DNA of 64,000 nt, taken from contig MCFL01000037.1 of the NCBI GenBank assembly GCA_002102555.1, positions 209,282-273,281 of the forward strand. Direction: 5' to 3'. Position numbers and translations under genes: made by a program. How positions within the stretch are numbered: the first letter of the stretch is position 1; each line of letters opens with the position of its first letter. The stretch comes from Catenaria anguillulae PL171. Its lineage: Eukaryota; Blastocladiomycota; Blastocladiomycetes; Blastocladiales; Catenariaceae. Below the pieces are notes generated by a model. The model was not told the origin of the DNA. It did not search any database and saw nothing but the letters and a program-made list of their open reading frames with translations. Shown here in pieces: positions 54,113 to 64,000 of this stretch.

Positions 54113-54337
54113 TCAAAATCGAGTCCATGTGTTTTTGCGGGATCCATCATCTGTCTCTTTTCTTCACTATCATGTAGTCTGTACTTTCTCGTGCCAGTTG
54201 ACGTGGACGATCATTGCTTTCGCTGAACCTGAGCTGACCCTTGGCTGAAGCGGGCTCCACCAACGTGAGAGAAACAACGGGTATTGATATCCATACGCTA
54301 TGACAATTAAATACAAACGACGAAATCTCCAAGTACA

Positions 54338-56868
54338 CTACTCGTCTACCCCAACCACCATCCTGGCCGTGACCCCCCTCACAGCCGCCCCCTCACTCGT
54401 CCCCGTGGCCACATTCTCCGCCTTACCATCCACACTCACCGACGCAAGCCACAGCGGCATCCCCGTGGCGCCCGTGCCCATGGGCACTACAAGCATGCAC
54501 TCCATTCCAACAAACACGCCTGTGCGCTGCCACACAGCAACTTGCATGGCGCCAAACGGGTCGTCGAGCCAAGTGCTCAACAATGGGTGTGTGAGCATTT
54601 GTGCGCGAAGTGGAGGGTCGAGGTGCGCGAGTTCGGGCGGGGATGGTCCCAAGGTGGCCGCGAAGGTGGCGGGCGTGTACAGAGGAGTGAGCAGGAGGTG
54701 GCGGTGGTGCGGGTTGGAGGGATCGAGGGCTGGGTCGACCGGCTTGCGTGCAGATTGATCGCTGGGTGCTGTGGAGTCTGCGTCGTTTGTCGCAGCGAGG
54801 ACGGGTTGGCTTGTTGCGCTTGGAGGAGGGCAAGCTGGGTTTCAAGATGCGTGACGCGGGATGAGAGTGACTGGGCCCAGGTGCGGGTTGCTATTTGGTG
54901 GTTGGTCAGTTGAGCGGTCACGAGCATGAAGAGACAAAGAATGTGTACCATTGAGGTCCGCCATGAGTTCATCATACGTGGGCCTGCCAGCAGGTGCGGC
55001 GCTGGACGCCGGATCAAGTGCTGGTGGAGGTTGCGACTGCGTGATTGGTGGCGCAGCCGCGGTTGCGCTGAGCTTGCGTCTGTGGGCTTGGTTGGTGGCA
55101 GGAGGTGTAAGCTTGGTGGGCTGCCGACGCGTCAGCTGGGCATGGCCTGGGTCGCGGAAAGTCGACGACGGTCCGGGCACAGGCGGCAGAGACTTGAGAG
55201 TATCTTCTGGACAAATGGTGGTCACAGCATCCACCGTGGGTAATGCCCGGGATGGCGACGCCAGGACCGTTTCACTTGGCGGTGACAGTATCCTACCAGC
55301 TGCCCAGATGGCGCTGGAGCCACGTCACGCGATTCTGATGTCTGATCCACTGCGGCCGCGGGTCGCAGTTGAGCGCGATAGCGGTCACGATCGCGGCCGG
55401 AAAACACTTGAGAACCGTAGTCGCTTGCACGAGCCGAAGGCGGTGACTGGGACGGCGTCGGAATGGCGGCCGCCCGCAGCGGTGAGGCCGGTGGAAGCGG
55501 GGCTAGTTTGAAGGTCGAGCGGCCGAAGCACAAAGGCGGATCAAGATCGGGCGAAGGCGGCCGAGGAGCGGAACTGCTTGACGAAATGAATGGTGCGACT
55601 GCTGCAGCGGAATGTGGCGAGGAAGGCTGATGAGCAACCGCACCGAGGCGAGCCGGTGACACTTCCGAGTCGTGAATCGAGCGCCGGATTGGCGCGACAC
55701 TTGGCTCCTCCCTTGCCCTCAAGTACCGTGGCCGCGCGGCTGGCCCTGTTGACGACAAGGGCGTCGGTTTGGGCATAATCTCCCTCCACGCCGACGGCTC
55801 GTGCCCCGCAATTGCCAAGAAAACGAGATGCCGAAGCGCATTGTATCGGGCGGCAATGACATTGTTGCCGTCACCATACAGCGTCACGTAATCGGTCTCT
55901 ATGGTCACACGCACGTACGAGCCGGGTGTCGACTCGGAGGTGAAATACATTGGAAAGTCGACCTTGACAATGTTGAGGAGCAGCTCTTCGACTTTGCGGT
56001 GGATGTGGGTCTTGAAGTAGCCCGAATCCACCAGCTCCTTGTGCTCCTCGGGATACATTTTGATCAAGTTGTTGAGCCGATAGAAGCCGCCTCGTGCAAA
56101 GTGACGGGTGCCTATTGTTCACACAAGACAGAAAATTGATCAGCTCTGTTTGAAAGGTACCAGCAAGAAGCGAGCAAGGATACACTGGTACCCTTTGGCA
56201 CCGTGTAGTGCGTAAGCTTCTTTGTCAATGGCGTCTTCAGCACGGCCCTTTCCTCCTCAGTGAGAGGTGGAAACCCAGCGTTTGTCAACTTCCAAGTAAA
56301 CGGATGCGTAAAGCCCTCAATCGTCCCTGACACCAGCACCAGTATCCCATGCAACATGGCCATCATCCTGGCCTGCGTCTGATCTCCGCCATAACCTCGG
56401 CACCGGATGATACGGCCGAGCACGAGCTCCTGGCAATTCGAGGCCGCATCCACTCGCGAGACGTCTTTGATGGGGCGCACATGAATGGGCTGCTTGATTG
56501 GCCAAATCACTCGCAGCAGCGGCTCAATATCGGAGAGTTGGTAGTCGGCAATGAGGCAGTCCGGGTATACCTTGGAGAGACGTGCGAGATCGTCAGAGTG
56601 CCAGGCAAGGATGTGAGAGAGAAAATGGTTCACGTCCGCAAATGTGCCTGGCCCTGTGCAGCAAGGAACCAATCGAGCAGGTGCAACGGCGGCGAGTCAG
56701 CACGGTCGTCAGCAGATGGATCGAGACATCCAAACCAAAAGCGATATGTGCTGACGGACCCAAGCAACCGTTGAGGCAGGCGCATTCGGGGATCTTGTTG
56801 ACACCGCGTGGAACATCTGCACTCAACGTGAATGTCGGCGGTGGGTCGACAGCGGTCGACGAAAACAT
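54338..56868 (-). CDS. uncharacterised multi-exon protein with Pro/Ser linker and coiled coil
   Basis: Minus-strand segments from ATG 56868 (MFSSTAVDPPPTFTL) to a stop at 54338. The N-terminal half is globular (HILAWHSDDLARLSKVYPDC, ARMMAMLHGILVLVSGTIEG). An intron near 56070-56160 leads into RHFARGGFYRLNNLIKMYPE, KVEELLLNIVKVDFPMYF, and VTLYGDGNNVIAARYNALRH. A long Ser/Pro/Ala-rich linker follows (55230-55790), then PTYDELMADLNG, a second intron (GTACAC...AAATAG, near 54900-54955), a short coiled coil (LSSRVTHLETQLALLQAQQ), and a compact end domain (LLSTWLDDPFGAMQVAVWQR, VFVGMECMLVVPMG). At least two further frame changes (near 55260 and 54690) must be introns or sequence errors. The segments look conserved but match no family I can name. 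Confidence 0.5.
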
Positions 56869-58087
56869 GGTGGCAGAAAGATCTAGGCAGGAGGTAGTAG
56901 CAGCCTATTGCTTCAAGTGTAAATGATTTTCCATTGATGCGAGAGTCGGTCATAGTCACATGCAGGTTTCTCGCACCGCTATCGTTTCTCCTCACTCAGA
57001 TCCATTGCCATCAATTCATTGGGTGTCAACACCTCACTCGAGTGTCCACATCACATCCCGAATCCATCCAACCCTCAACTGCATGCTCTCGCTCCATCTT
57101 CTTCAAGTCTTTTGCTGCAAACACCAACACCTTGGCTGCCAAACCCCTGACCGCCTCGTCCAAACTCTCGAGCCAGCATGAGGATCGTTGGAATGTGGTG
57201 ACAGGACTGTTCGATGATGAGATACGCCAGTCCGACCCGGGACATGCGCGTTGGAGGAACTGAGGTTGTTGCGACGGTGATAGCGCTTGTCGTCATCACG
57301 GCCGCGGTCTCGATAGTCTCTACGCCATGGCGGCGGGGAGAGTGGTGGCCGCCGAATCCACGGCCACGCCGCGGCCGGACATCGCCGGTCACCGAGCCTG
57401 TGGTGTGACACTGTGACCTGCATGTATTGAGTGAGTGCTTGACGTGAGAGTATTCGCAGTATGGTGTCTTGGTCCATTTTTAGTCTCGCGGGAAGTGATG
57501 TCTCAATGCGGCCGATCGGGAAACATTGCGGAAACATGGGAACACGGAAACACGGTGAGACATTCGAGTGAGAAGGCCGGTACCACCCCTCCCATCCCGT
57601 CCCACTCAACCTGACCCAGCAGTCTTCCGTCCTCCACGTCTCGCCGTTGAGTTGGCGTCGATGTGTGTCCGTCTCCGGTAGGGTATCCGCCTGCCTGCCT
57701 AGATCTGGTTCATGGCCATGCAAGATGATGCAGACGCCGGCACAATCCGTTGATGCGTCGGCTTCGCCGGCTGTCAACCGTCGGCTGAACGCAACGTGCT
57801 GGGAAAACGCTGGCAAAACGGAGACTGAACGCAGTTCTGTTGGGGCACGGAAATCCACCGAGCGTCAACGGCATATTCTTCATGCTTTGATGATTGTCGT
57901 CTGCCTGCCGCTCTCCATTCAAAACCCAGCTCCAGATCCGTGCCCTGGCCTTACACCCTCTGACTCGCAATCTGGCCACACCTTGAAGTTTGACCTAGTA
58001 TACCCCACCAGGTAACCTATTGCATGCACCATACTACTGGCAGGCAGCCGACGCAACGCAACGCAACGCAACGGAAACCCAAGCACA
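56869..58087. other. 1.2-kb region, possible small RD/RG-rich gene
   Basis: No confident gene. On the minus strand ATG 57477 opens MDQDTILRILSRQALTQYMQ, followed in adjacent frames by PRRGRGFGG and RRDYRDRGRDDDKRYHRR, reminiscent of an RNA-binding protein tail. A plus-strand 64-codon frame at 57214-57408 contains a hydrophobic stretch (VVATVIALVVITAAVSIV) but overlaps it. One of these at most can be real. Confidence 0.25.
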
Positions 58088-59152
58088 ATGACCATCGTCC
58101 CAGCCATCCCAACCATCCGCCTGCGCTCTGGCCGCCACATGCCCGCGCTTGCCTTTGGGTGCGGGTCCAAATGGCGCAAATCCAGCACCAACCCTGGCGA
58201 ATCGCTCGGGCCCACCGACGACGACACGGATGTGAACCGCGACTTGGTCGACCTCATCAAATATGCCCTTGGCGCAGGGATCCGCCACTTGGACTCGGCC
58301 GAAGTGTACCATACCGAGCTCGAAGTTGGCGTTGCCGTGTGCGAGTTTTTGGCCGAGAACCCAAACGTCAAGCGTGAGGATATTTGGATTACGTCAAAGT
58401 TGCACCCTGGGCTCGTGGATGTGCGGGGCACACTCGAGCGGGCAATTCGCAGGATGGGCGTTGGGTATCTTGATGCCTACTTGATTCACAGGTATGTCGA
58501 CATTTATTCTTTCGTGCAAATTCTCATGCTCACTCTACGCTTCCTTTTTTTGACAAATAGTCCATTCATTGACGGCATCCGCCACGTTCTTGGCCCAGAC
58601 CTGACCCACGCCGACTTTTGGGCGTCCCTGCACCAAGCACAACTCGACGGCCTCGTGCGCGAAATTGGTGTTTCTTCTTTTGACGCCCCGCACATTGACT
58701 TGCTCTTCACAAAGGACCCGAGCTTGCCCATGCCGGCATTCAACCAGATCGAGTACCACCCGCTGTTACCCCAGCCGTTGTTGCACAAGCACCACGCAAA
58801 ATTTGGCATCCAAATGTCGTCCTATTCGCCGCTCGTGCCCATTGTGCCGCATCCCAAGCTGGGCGATTTGGTGGATGGGACAGAGGCAGGCAAGCACTTT
58901 TTGCATGTGCTTGATACGTTGGCGGCCAAGTTGGGCGAGGGCGTTACCCGGGCCATGGTTTTGTTGCGGTGGAACTTGGACATGGGCCATGCGGTTGTAT
59001 CGACGAGCGGGCGCAAGGAGAGAATTGACGACATCGTGGCTGTGGGTAGACTGAGGCCGTTGAATAAGGACGAGTGTGATGAGGTGTGCCAGGCGGCGGA
59101 GAAGGTGGGTAAGGTGAGGCGCTTGTGGCCGGCTGAAAAGTATCAGGAGTAG
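58088..59152 (+). CDS. aldo-keto reductase
   Basis: Exons 58088-58491 and 58561-59152 join in LIHSPFIDG (GTATGT donor, AAATAG acceptor) to give 331 aa, normal for the superfamily. The catalytic tetrad is visible: Asp 69 and Tyr 74 in LDSAEVYH, Lys 104 in ITSKLHPG and His 134 in YLIHS. Further AKR features are GCGSKW near residue 20, the barrel strand IGVSSFD, NQIEYHPLLPQ and the NADPH-binding end region VVSTSGRKERIDD. In that region the usual I-P-K/G-S is replaced by VVSTSGRKER, typical of fungal AKR branches. It should reduce a carbonyl substrate with NADPH in the cytosol; the substrate is not predictable. Its stop lies only 111 bp from the stop of the convergent Dib1 gene. Confidence 0.92.
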   Translation: MTIVPAIPTIRLRSGRHMPALAFGCGSKWRKSSTNPGESLGPTDDDTDVNRDLVDLIKYALGAGIRHLDSAEVYHTELEVGVAVCEFLAENPNVKREDIWITSKLHPGLVDVRGTLERAIRRMGVGYLDAYLIHRYVDIYSFVQILMLTLRFLFLTNSPFIDGIRHVLGPDLTHADFWASLHQAQLDGLVREIGVSSFDAPHIDLLFTKDPSLPMPAFNQIEYHPLLPQPLLHKHHAKFGIQMSSYSPLVPIVPHPKLGDLVDGTEAGKHFLHVLDTLAAKLGEGVTRAMVLLRWNLDMGHAVVSTSGRKERIDDIVAVGRLRPLNKDECDEVCQAAEKVGKVRRLWPAEKYQE

Positions 59153-59262
59153 TAAGTGCCCGTAATTGAACGAATGTCTTGTAATTGCCAATAGACAAAT
59201 GTACGTCGCGCACATGCTTGAGGCAGCGAGAAAAAAAGAATGTATGTATTTCGGTTTGTACT

Positions 59263-59857
59263 TTAGTACAATCCCTTTGTTGAGTAGTCCCGAGGAGACA
59301 CAACCAAACCTCGTCCCTTGCGTGCCCCTCGGAATACAACTTCAATCAAGTCGATAAGCTCTTGCTTATCTACCAGTCACAAATTCACGAAAATGTCGTC
59401 AGTTAGCACCCACTCAGGATGAAACATGCTTGACCAGCACACAAAACAACATACCCTCGACCGGCCAATTGATCTTGTTGTTGTTACCCGTCCCCATGTC
59501 CACCATGATGTGCTTGTTTCGAAAGAAGAACATGAGCGTACACGGGTCGTACAGCTCGTACATCTTGTTGAAGTCGGGTGTTTCGGTAATGTCGACCAGG
59601 TAGATGACGGCAAAGTTTTTCACCTTGTCGGCAATCCCATACAGCGTCTCGTCCATAATCATGCACGACGGGTCCCAGTCGTGCCCAAACCGAATCACGA
59701 CGACCCGGTCTTCTTCGGACAGGATGGCTTGGTCGACTTGCCAGCCGTTGGTCAGGTGTGGGAGAAAGAACTAGGCATGGGAATCACATGTCAGTCACCT
59801 CGAAGGGAATCAGCGGAGCAGAGCGTGAAGTGATGGTGAAGGAGACCATACCGCCAT
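59263..59857 (-). CDS. DIB1: spliceosomal U5 snRNP thioredoxin-like protein Dib1/TXNL4A
   Basis: Three exons, 59852-59857, 59455-59770 and 59263-59369, join exactly to 142 aa, the invariant family length. The first exon is only ATG GCG. The sequence reads LPHLTNGWQVDQAILSEEDR, VVVIRFGHDWDPSCMIMDET, VIYLVDITETPDFNKMYELY and FFFRNKHIMVDMGTGNNNKI, all hallmark stretches of this very conserved protein. The second intron (59370-59454) has a GCTAAC branch-like site. The final residues are YSTKGLY where relatives end YSTKYRY. The protein sits in the U4/U6.U5 tri-snRNP near the 5' splice site and must leave before spliceosome activation. Confidence 0.96.
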
Positions 59858-60150
59858 GATATGGTCGAACAGTCAGTCAATGAGGCCCGCGAGATTCGAT
59901 TGTAGCGCTTGGTGCGGTGGCGATGCCAAAGGTGTCGATGGGCAGAATGTACATTCGGAGCGTTACATGGCAGTGTGGACCCGACCGACCGACTGACTGC
60001 TGCCGTTGAGCGTTTTTAATTGTGATCGGCAGACAGCCGAGTCCAGTTCCAATGCATTGCCGGTCGCGAGATAGTATTTATTTACGGTCGCGAGACTTGC
60101 CGTCTGGTCTGCGCGAGAGACAAGTAAATAACGACGAATTTTTTTTTACA

Positions 60151-61687
60151 ATGGATTCACGGCCAGATTCACCTCCTGCACTTGCCTCGGCAACCGTCCC
60201 CGCCGACGCCTTCGACGAGCTTCCTCCGCTCGTCCCGCTCGACAACCATGACCTGCTCGCTGTCCCAGAACCAGCATCGCTTGGTTCGCCATCTGTGACG
60301 GCCAATGATGCTCTTGCAACAACCACCGACGACGCCGTCCACTCATCGTCGCGAGTCCCCATCACCGTCATCACGGGCTTTCTCGGGTCCGGCAAAACCA
60401 CACTACTCAACTACATTCTCTCTGAAAATCACGGCAAGAAGATTGCCGTGATTCTCAACGAGTTTGGAGACTCTCAGGACATGGAAAAGTCGCTCTCGGT
60501 CGCTCAGGATGGCAGCAGGCCGAGGAGTGGATGGAGTTGCGCAACGGGTGCTTGTGCTGCAGTGTCAAGTACGCATTCACCGTCTCTTTCCGCGGCTGTC
60601 GTCGGCGGCACTAACCGTCATGGAACGACACAGGGACACCGGCGTTCGTGCAATCGAAGCACTCATGCAAAAGCGCGGCAAGTTCGACTACATATTACTC
60701 GAAACCACCGGCTGGCCGACCCACAGCCCATCATTTCGACGTTTTGGACCGACGCAGACTTGTGCGCCGACATTTACCTTGACGGCGTCGTCACGGTGGT
60801 CGATGCAAAGAATGTGGCGCACAATTTGGTTGGCCGTGGGCCATTTGAGCGCGAGACGGTCAGGCAGATTGCCATGGCCGACCGCATCATTCTCAACAAG
60901 ATGGATTTGGTACTGGTGGAGGAGCTCGATGGATTGAAGAGGGAGGTAAGGCGGGTCAATGCCGTCGCACCCATGTATGCAACTGAGCGGTCGAGGTGTG
61001 TTGACGCTTCGCTCCCATGCTGTGGGCAGGGGAGTTGGTGACTGACACACAGCAATTGCATAGGATTGACCTGGATCGGATTCTCGACTTGCATGCATTT
61101 GACGAGCGTGACCCAGTCCTTCATGATGATTCTATCGACCATGTTGCCAGTGCTACCGACAAGGACGCATGCACGGATGCCAATTGCATCGGCGACCACG
61201 AGCTCATGGCCACCAGCGGTCCATGGGCACATGGATGCCGTACGTTTGCATCACAGATGTCGTTCTTGCTTCCTGTCCACGGCTCACCACTCTTGCCATG
61301 TGCTGCGTTCGTGTTTTTCTGCAGTCGGTCACATCTGTTTCGCTCACGTTACCTCACCCAACCTCACGCGACGCCATCACCCGCTGGCTCGGTGCACTCG
61401 TCTGGGACTTTGACCCTTCGGCAGCAGCCGCGTCCGATACCTCTCTGCATGCGCCACCGCTCATGGAGCTGTGGCGTGTCAAGGGAAAGCTGCGCATTGC
61501 CGGTGAGCCCAATGTGGTGCTGCTTCAGGGTGTCGCCGACCTGTTTGAACTGCTTGACACGAGGGACCCGTGGCCACCCGAAACAGGCTCCAACGGTGGC
61601 GGATCGCATATCGTTGTGATTGGGCGGTACTTGAGGCGAGAAGAGTTGCAATCAGGATTGATCGCTGCGTGTCCGCGAGTCGAGTGA
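60151..61687 (+). CDS. ZNG1: COBW-domain GTPase, ZNG1-type zinc metallochaperone (frame breaks)
   Basis: GTP-driven zinc transfer protein that activates methionine aminopeptidase in other eukaryotes. ATG 60151 gives an acidic N-terminus, then [20 protein letters not shown] (Walker A), [13 protein letters not shown] and, one frame away, [14 protein letters not shown] with the CxCC zinc site. The introns are 60569-60633 and 60996-61063; a third near 61240-61330 is less certain. After the first intron come [14 protein letters not shown]-like Walker [42 protein letters not shown] (the guanine-specific NKxD) and [13 protein letters not shown]. The C-terminal domain ends [14 protein letters not shown] and IVVIGRYL. 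The frame breaks at 60511-60520 and 60711-60720 are each cured by one extra base. The N-terminal CPELVPI-type motif is replaced by DELPPLVPL. Confidence 0.85.
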
Positions 61688-61799
61688 TTTTCGTATTGGT
61701 CATGGACGGACATGTTTTGCAAATACAATGCACTGGTCATTCGACCTTCTTTGGTGGTTTGACCACCGTCGACACAAACAAGCGATTGCCAGCACAGCC

Positions 61800-63308
61800 C
61801 TATGTGTGCAGAGTCAGATGCGTGATTCTCACACGATCGACCAGAGAAATGAACGTACACTCTCCGATAAGCACGAGCACCACAATACTGGTGACGATGC
61901 CCTCATCCCTGCCCGTCTTCAACATCCTCGTTGCCCGCACTTGTTCAAACGTCGCCTCGGGTACATCCACAAAATCCAGAAACCCGTGTGCAGCCGGTCG
62001 CGGGCCAACACGTCCCCACATGCTCGATCCAATATCTTCGTACCAAGCAATTTGAGCAATGACCATGGAGAGACACTTGTAAAAGAACCGTACCAGCTTC
62101 AACATATGCCCTTCCACCAGCCACATAAGCTCGCTTCCTCACCTGCCGCCCATTCATGCGCACCACGGCTGTTTCCTGCACCATGCGCGTCACATTGACG
62201 GGCACATCCACGGGAGTCGTACCCAAGAGCTGCTCGCGGTCTAGCCACCGTGTGTCACTGATGGAGCCCGTAACGGTGATACCAGTGCACCACGCGGTTC
62301 TCAAGGACAATGACGGGATCCACGGGCTCGGTCCACGCAAACTCGTCGCCCCGACGTGCCCACGACTGGATCGACCTTGGGCCGTGGACGGGCCCGAGGT
62401 AGACGACGGGTAGGTTGTCAGGTTGATGTTTGGACGCACGGTGAATGTGCAGTTGAGGCGGTAGGACATGGAGAGCGAGGTCGGCGGTGAGGCGAGCGAC
62501 AAGTGCGTCGATGCACATGCCGCTTGCGCGTCTGACGATGTGCGCGGCATAGGCGCGTGTGCCAGCGATGTACAGTTCATGTGTGGATGCAGGGGGTGTA
62601 AAGTGCAAGTGTAGGGCCGTGGCGATTCGCAGTCTTTGCCGAGGCGGTCAATGGGACATGTACAGTGGTACGTTGCCTGCGCAGAAAAAGACGTGGGTGA
62701 GTCGCTTCGAAGGAATCGTCAGATGGGGGGGGGGAGACTGAACGGACATTTGTAGTGAGAACCGAGCAGCAAGTTGCAGTGCATGTTGCGTTTCCCGCGG
62801 GGCATTGCGCGCACGGAGTCAACGTTGCCCGTTTTTCGGTCGCATTGCGCATGGACGTCAGGGTTCGATTGTTCCCGAGCAGTTGTAGAGAGTGCCTGTG
62901 AAGTTGGAGTGGAGTCCAACACCGCTACATAGGGCCGCCGCTAGAGATTGCACGGTTACCCCACGGTGTTTGTGCTCTTTTGAGAAGGACGCTCTCCTCG
63001 ACACGTACCCCTCTTACGATGCTTGACCAACGGCGATTCCTGACCTTCAAACGAATCAGCTGCCACTTGCCCTCGCTCCTGCTCATTCAAGACGCTTCGC
63101 TCAACAAGCTTTCCACCGGGCCTGCTGCGGGTGTACACTGCTCTCTTGTACTTGACCGGTGCTGTTGTGCATCCTGCACTCGTGAGCGCAGGCGATCGAG
63201 CTGCTCCTTTGACCCATAGTAGGCGTCAAAGAGACTGACGAATGAGGCGACGCCCTGTTGCCACCGGCCCAGCAGGTCGAATGATTCTGGGTCAAACGGA
63301 ACTTCCAT
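61800..63308 (-). CDS. probable multi-exon membrane glycoprotein, unresolved
   Basis: ATG 63308 begins MEVPFDPESFDLLGRWQQGV and a helical stretch (KEQLDRLRSRVQDAQ), then YKRAVYTRSRPGGKLVERSV in an adjacent frame and a GTACGT donor near 63000. Further downstream are NFTGTLYNCSGTIEP (about 62875), NATEKRATLTPCAQCPAGNA and NATCTATCC (62760-62840), suggesting a disulfide-rich glycosylated ectodomain. Then come HELYIAGTRAYAAHIVRRAS, LPVVYLGPVHGPRSIQSWAR, DEFAWTEPVDPVIVLENRVV and VPVNVTRMVQETAVVRMNGR. Near the end are KLVRFFYKCLSMVIAQIAWY and a hydrophobic helix, IVTSIVVLVLIGECTFISLV. Exon joints are not established and the whole could be two genes. No family is assigned. Confidence 0.35.
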
Positions 63309-64000
63309 TGCGTTGTGTTGGTTTGTCTTGAGCGACTGTCTAATCCATCGTGAGAAGATTTATTGGGGCGAGCTCGAGCAAGACAGAGGAGCGGGTGGGA
63401 AACGCGCTTTGATCTGCACAAGCGAATATTATGGATACGCAACACGTGAGGCCGGGTTGGATGAACCCGCATTACTGTCTCGCACTACCGCTCACCATGA
63501 AATGTCCTTTCACGGTGTTGTGTCCGAGCCCGAGGTCAAATAAATGTCATCGAGGGGTCCTCCGCTACCTCTCCTTTTGCTTGCTAACTTTATCTCCGAG
63601 CTTATAGTCAGTCTCATCTCTTTTGCTCGTGCCCCACTGGCGCGTGATTCAAAACTACGGTTTGGCTGGATTCCTCCTCGGGTACACTGACTTTTTTGCT
63701 TCGCATTAGAACTTGGCCGGCATCTCTCTTGGTGGCCGGTTGAGTGTCAGAACGACAGCGACATTCATCATTTTACCCCTACCTGCAGCAAATTGGAATT
63801 GCTGGATTATGTGTCCAATGATGCAGCAGCGCAATGACGAAGACGCATGGATGTATTCACACTCCGATTGAACAGTGGCGGAGAAAACCTTGCCTGCCTT
63901 CCTACTGAGCCTGCTCGATGTTATATTGCTGGATTAGCCCCATACCCTGTTACCGTTCTCCTTCACCGCTCGGTGCTGAGAGAATAGACACGTTGGAGCT
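63309..64000. other. right edge, no gene seen
   Basis: Upstream flank of the preceding minus-strand gene. A 76-codon plus-strand frame (63313-63543) shows no features. The last 450 bp have no open frame of note. Confidence 0.5.

Noticed and set aside
61800-63308. Tectonic or TMEM231 transition-zone protein
   Set aside because: Architecture is vaguely similar, but no diagnostic block could be matched.

Overview
The window is eukaryotic and almost certainly from a zoosporic (flagellated) fungus. The reasoning is short: it has a fungal-type APSES DNA-binding protein (31734-34367) together with a clear CFAP58 axonemal coiled-coil protein (47773-50885), and only flagellated fungi keep both. Coding DNA is GC-rich. 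Where introns can be placed they are short (63-86 bp), with GTATGT or GTACGT donors and YAG acceptors. A blastocladiomycete such as Allomyces would fit; that is inference, not something the sequence proves.

Left third (about 1-21,400). After the 3' end of an unrecognised gene comes an array of paralogues of one family, called here the LDWW family. They are large proteins (about 720-820 aa) built of degenerate ankyrin-like repeats whose core reads roughly G-[HRK]-[VL]-[DHE]-[VL]-[LI]-[DE]-W-[LW]. Each has a conserved N-terminal module and a C-terminal WWAKSGL cap. Members lie at 1222-3626(-), 5794-8256(-), 8688-10847(-), 13014-15469(+), 16021-18245(-) and 18451-20781(-), with a C-terminal relic at 20980-21354(+). 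The only recognisable housekeeping gene inside the array is TAM41 (11264-12637). One member is decayed and cut at its C-terminus by a 458-bp nested-palindrome element (15563-16020). Two members share a near-identical 230-bp tract that suggests gene conversion.

Middle and right (21,850-64,000). This is ordinary gene-dense chromosome: V-ATPase proteolipid c, a Ser-rich protein, glucosidase II alpha, an S9 serine peptidase, the APSES factor, an FHIP-like protein, the ASCC3/Slh1 tandem-cassette helicase, two single-pass membrane proteins, CFAP58, a MAM33/p32 mitochondrial matrix protein, an uncharacterised protein, an aldo-keto reductase, the spliceosomal thioredoxin-fold protein Dib1, a COBW/ZNG1 GTPase, and an unresolved multi-exon membrane protein.

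Many conserved genes (ASCC3, CFAP58, ZNG1, FHIP, two LDWW genes, one membrane protein) are broken by single-base frame changes. Nearly all of those I examined are explained by one base missing from a short homopolymer run. I read this as a systematic sequence error, so broken genes are annotated as genes unless nonsense codons or an insertion add independent evidence of decay. Coordinates of multi-exon genes are outer limits; exon boundaries are in the evidence text. I saw no tRNA, rRNA or CRISPR array, but RNA genes were not searched exhaustively.
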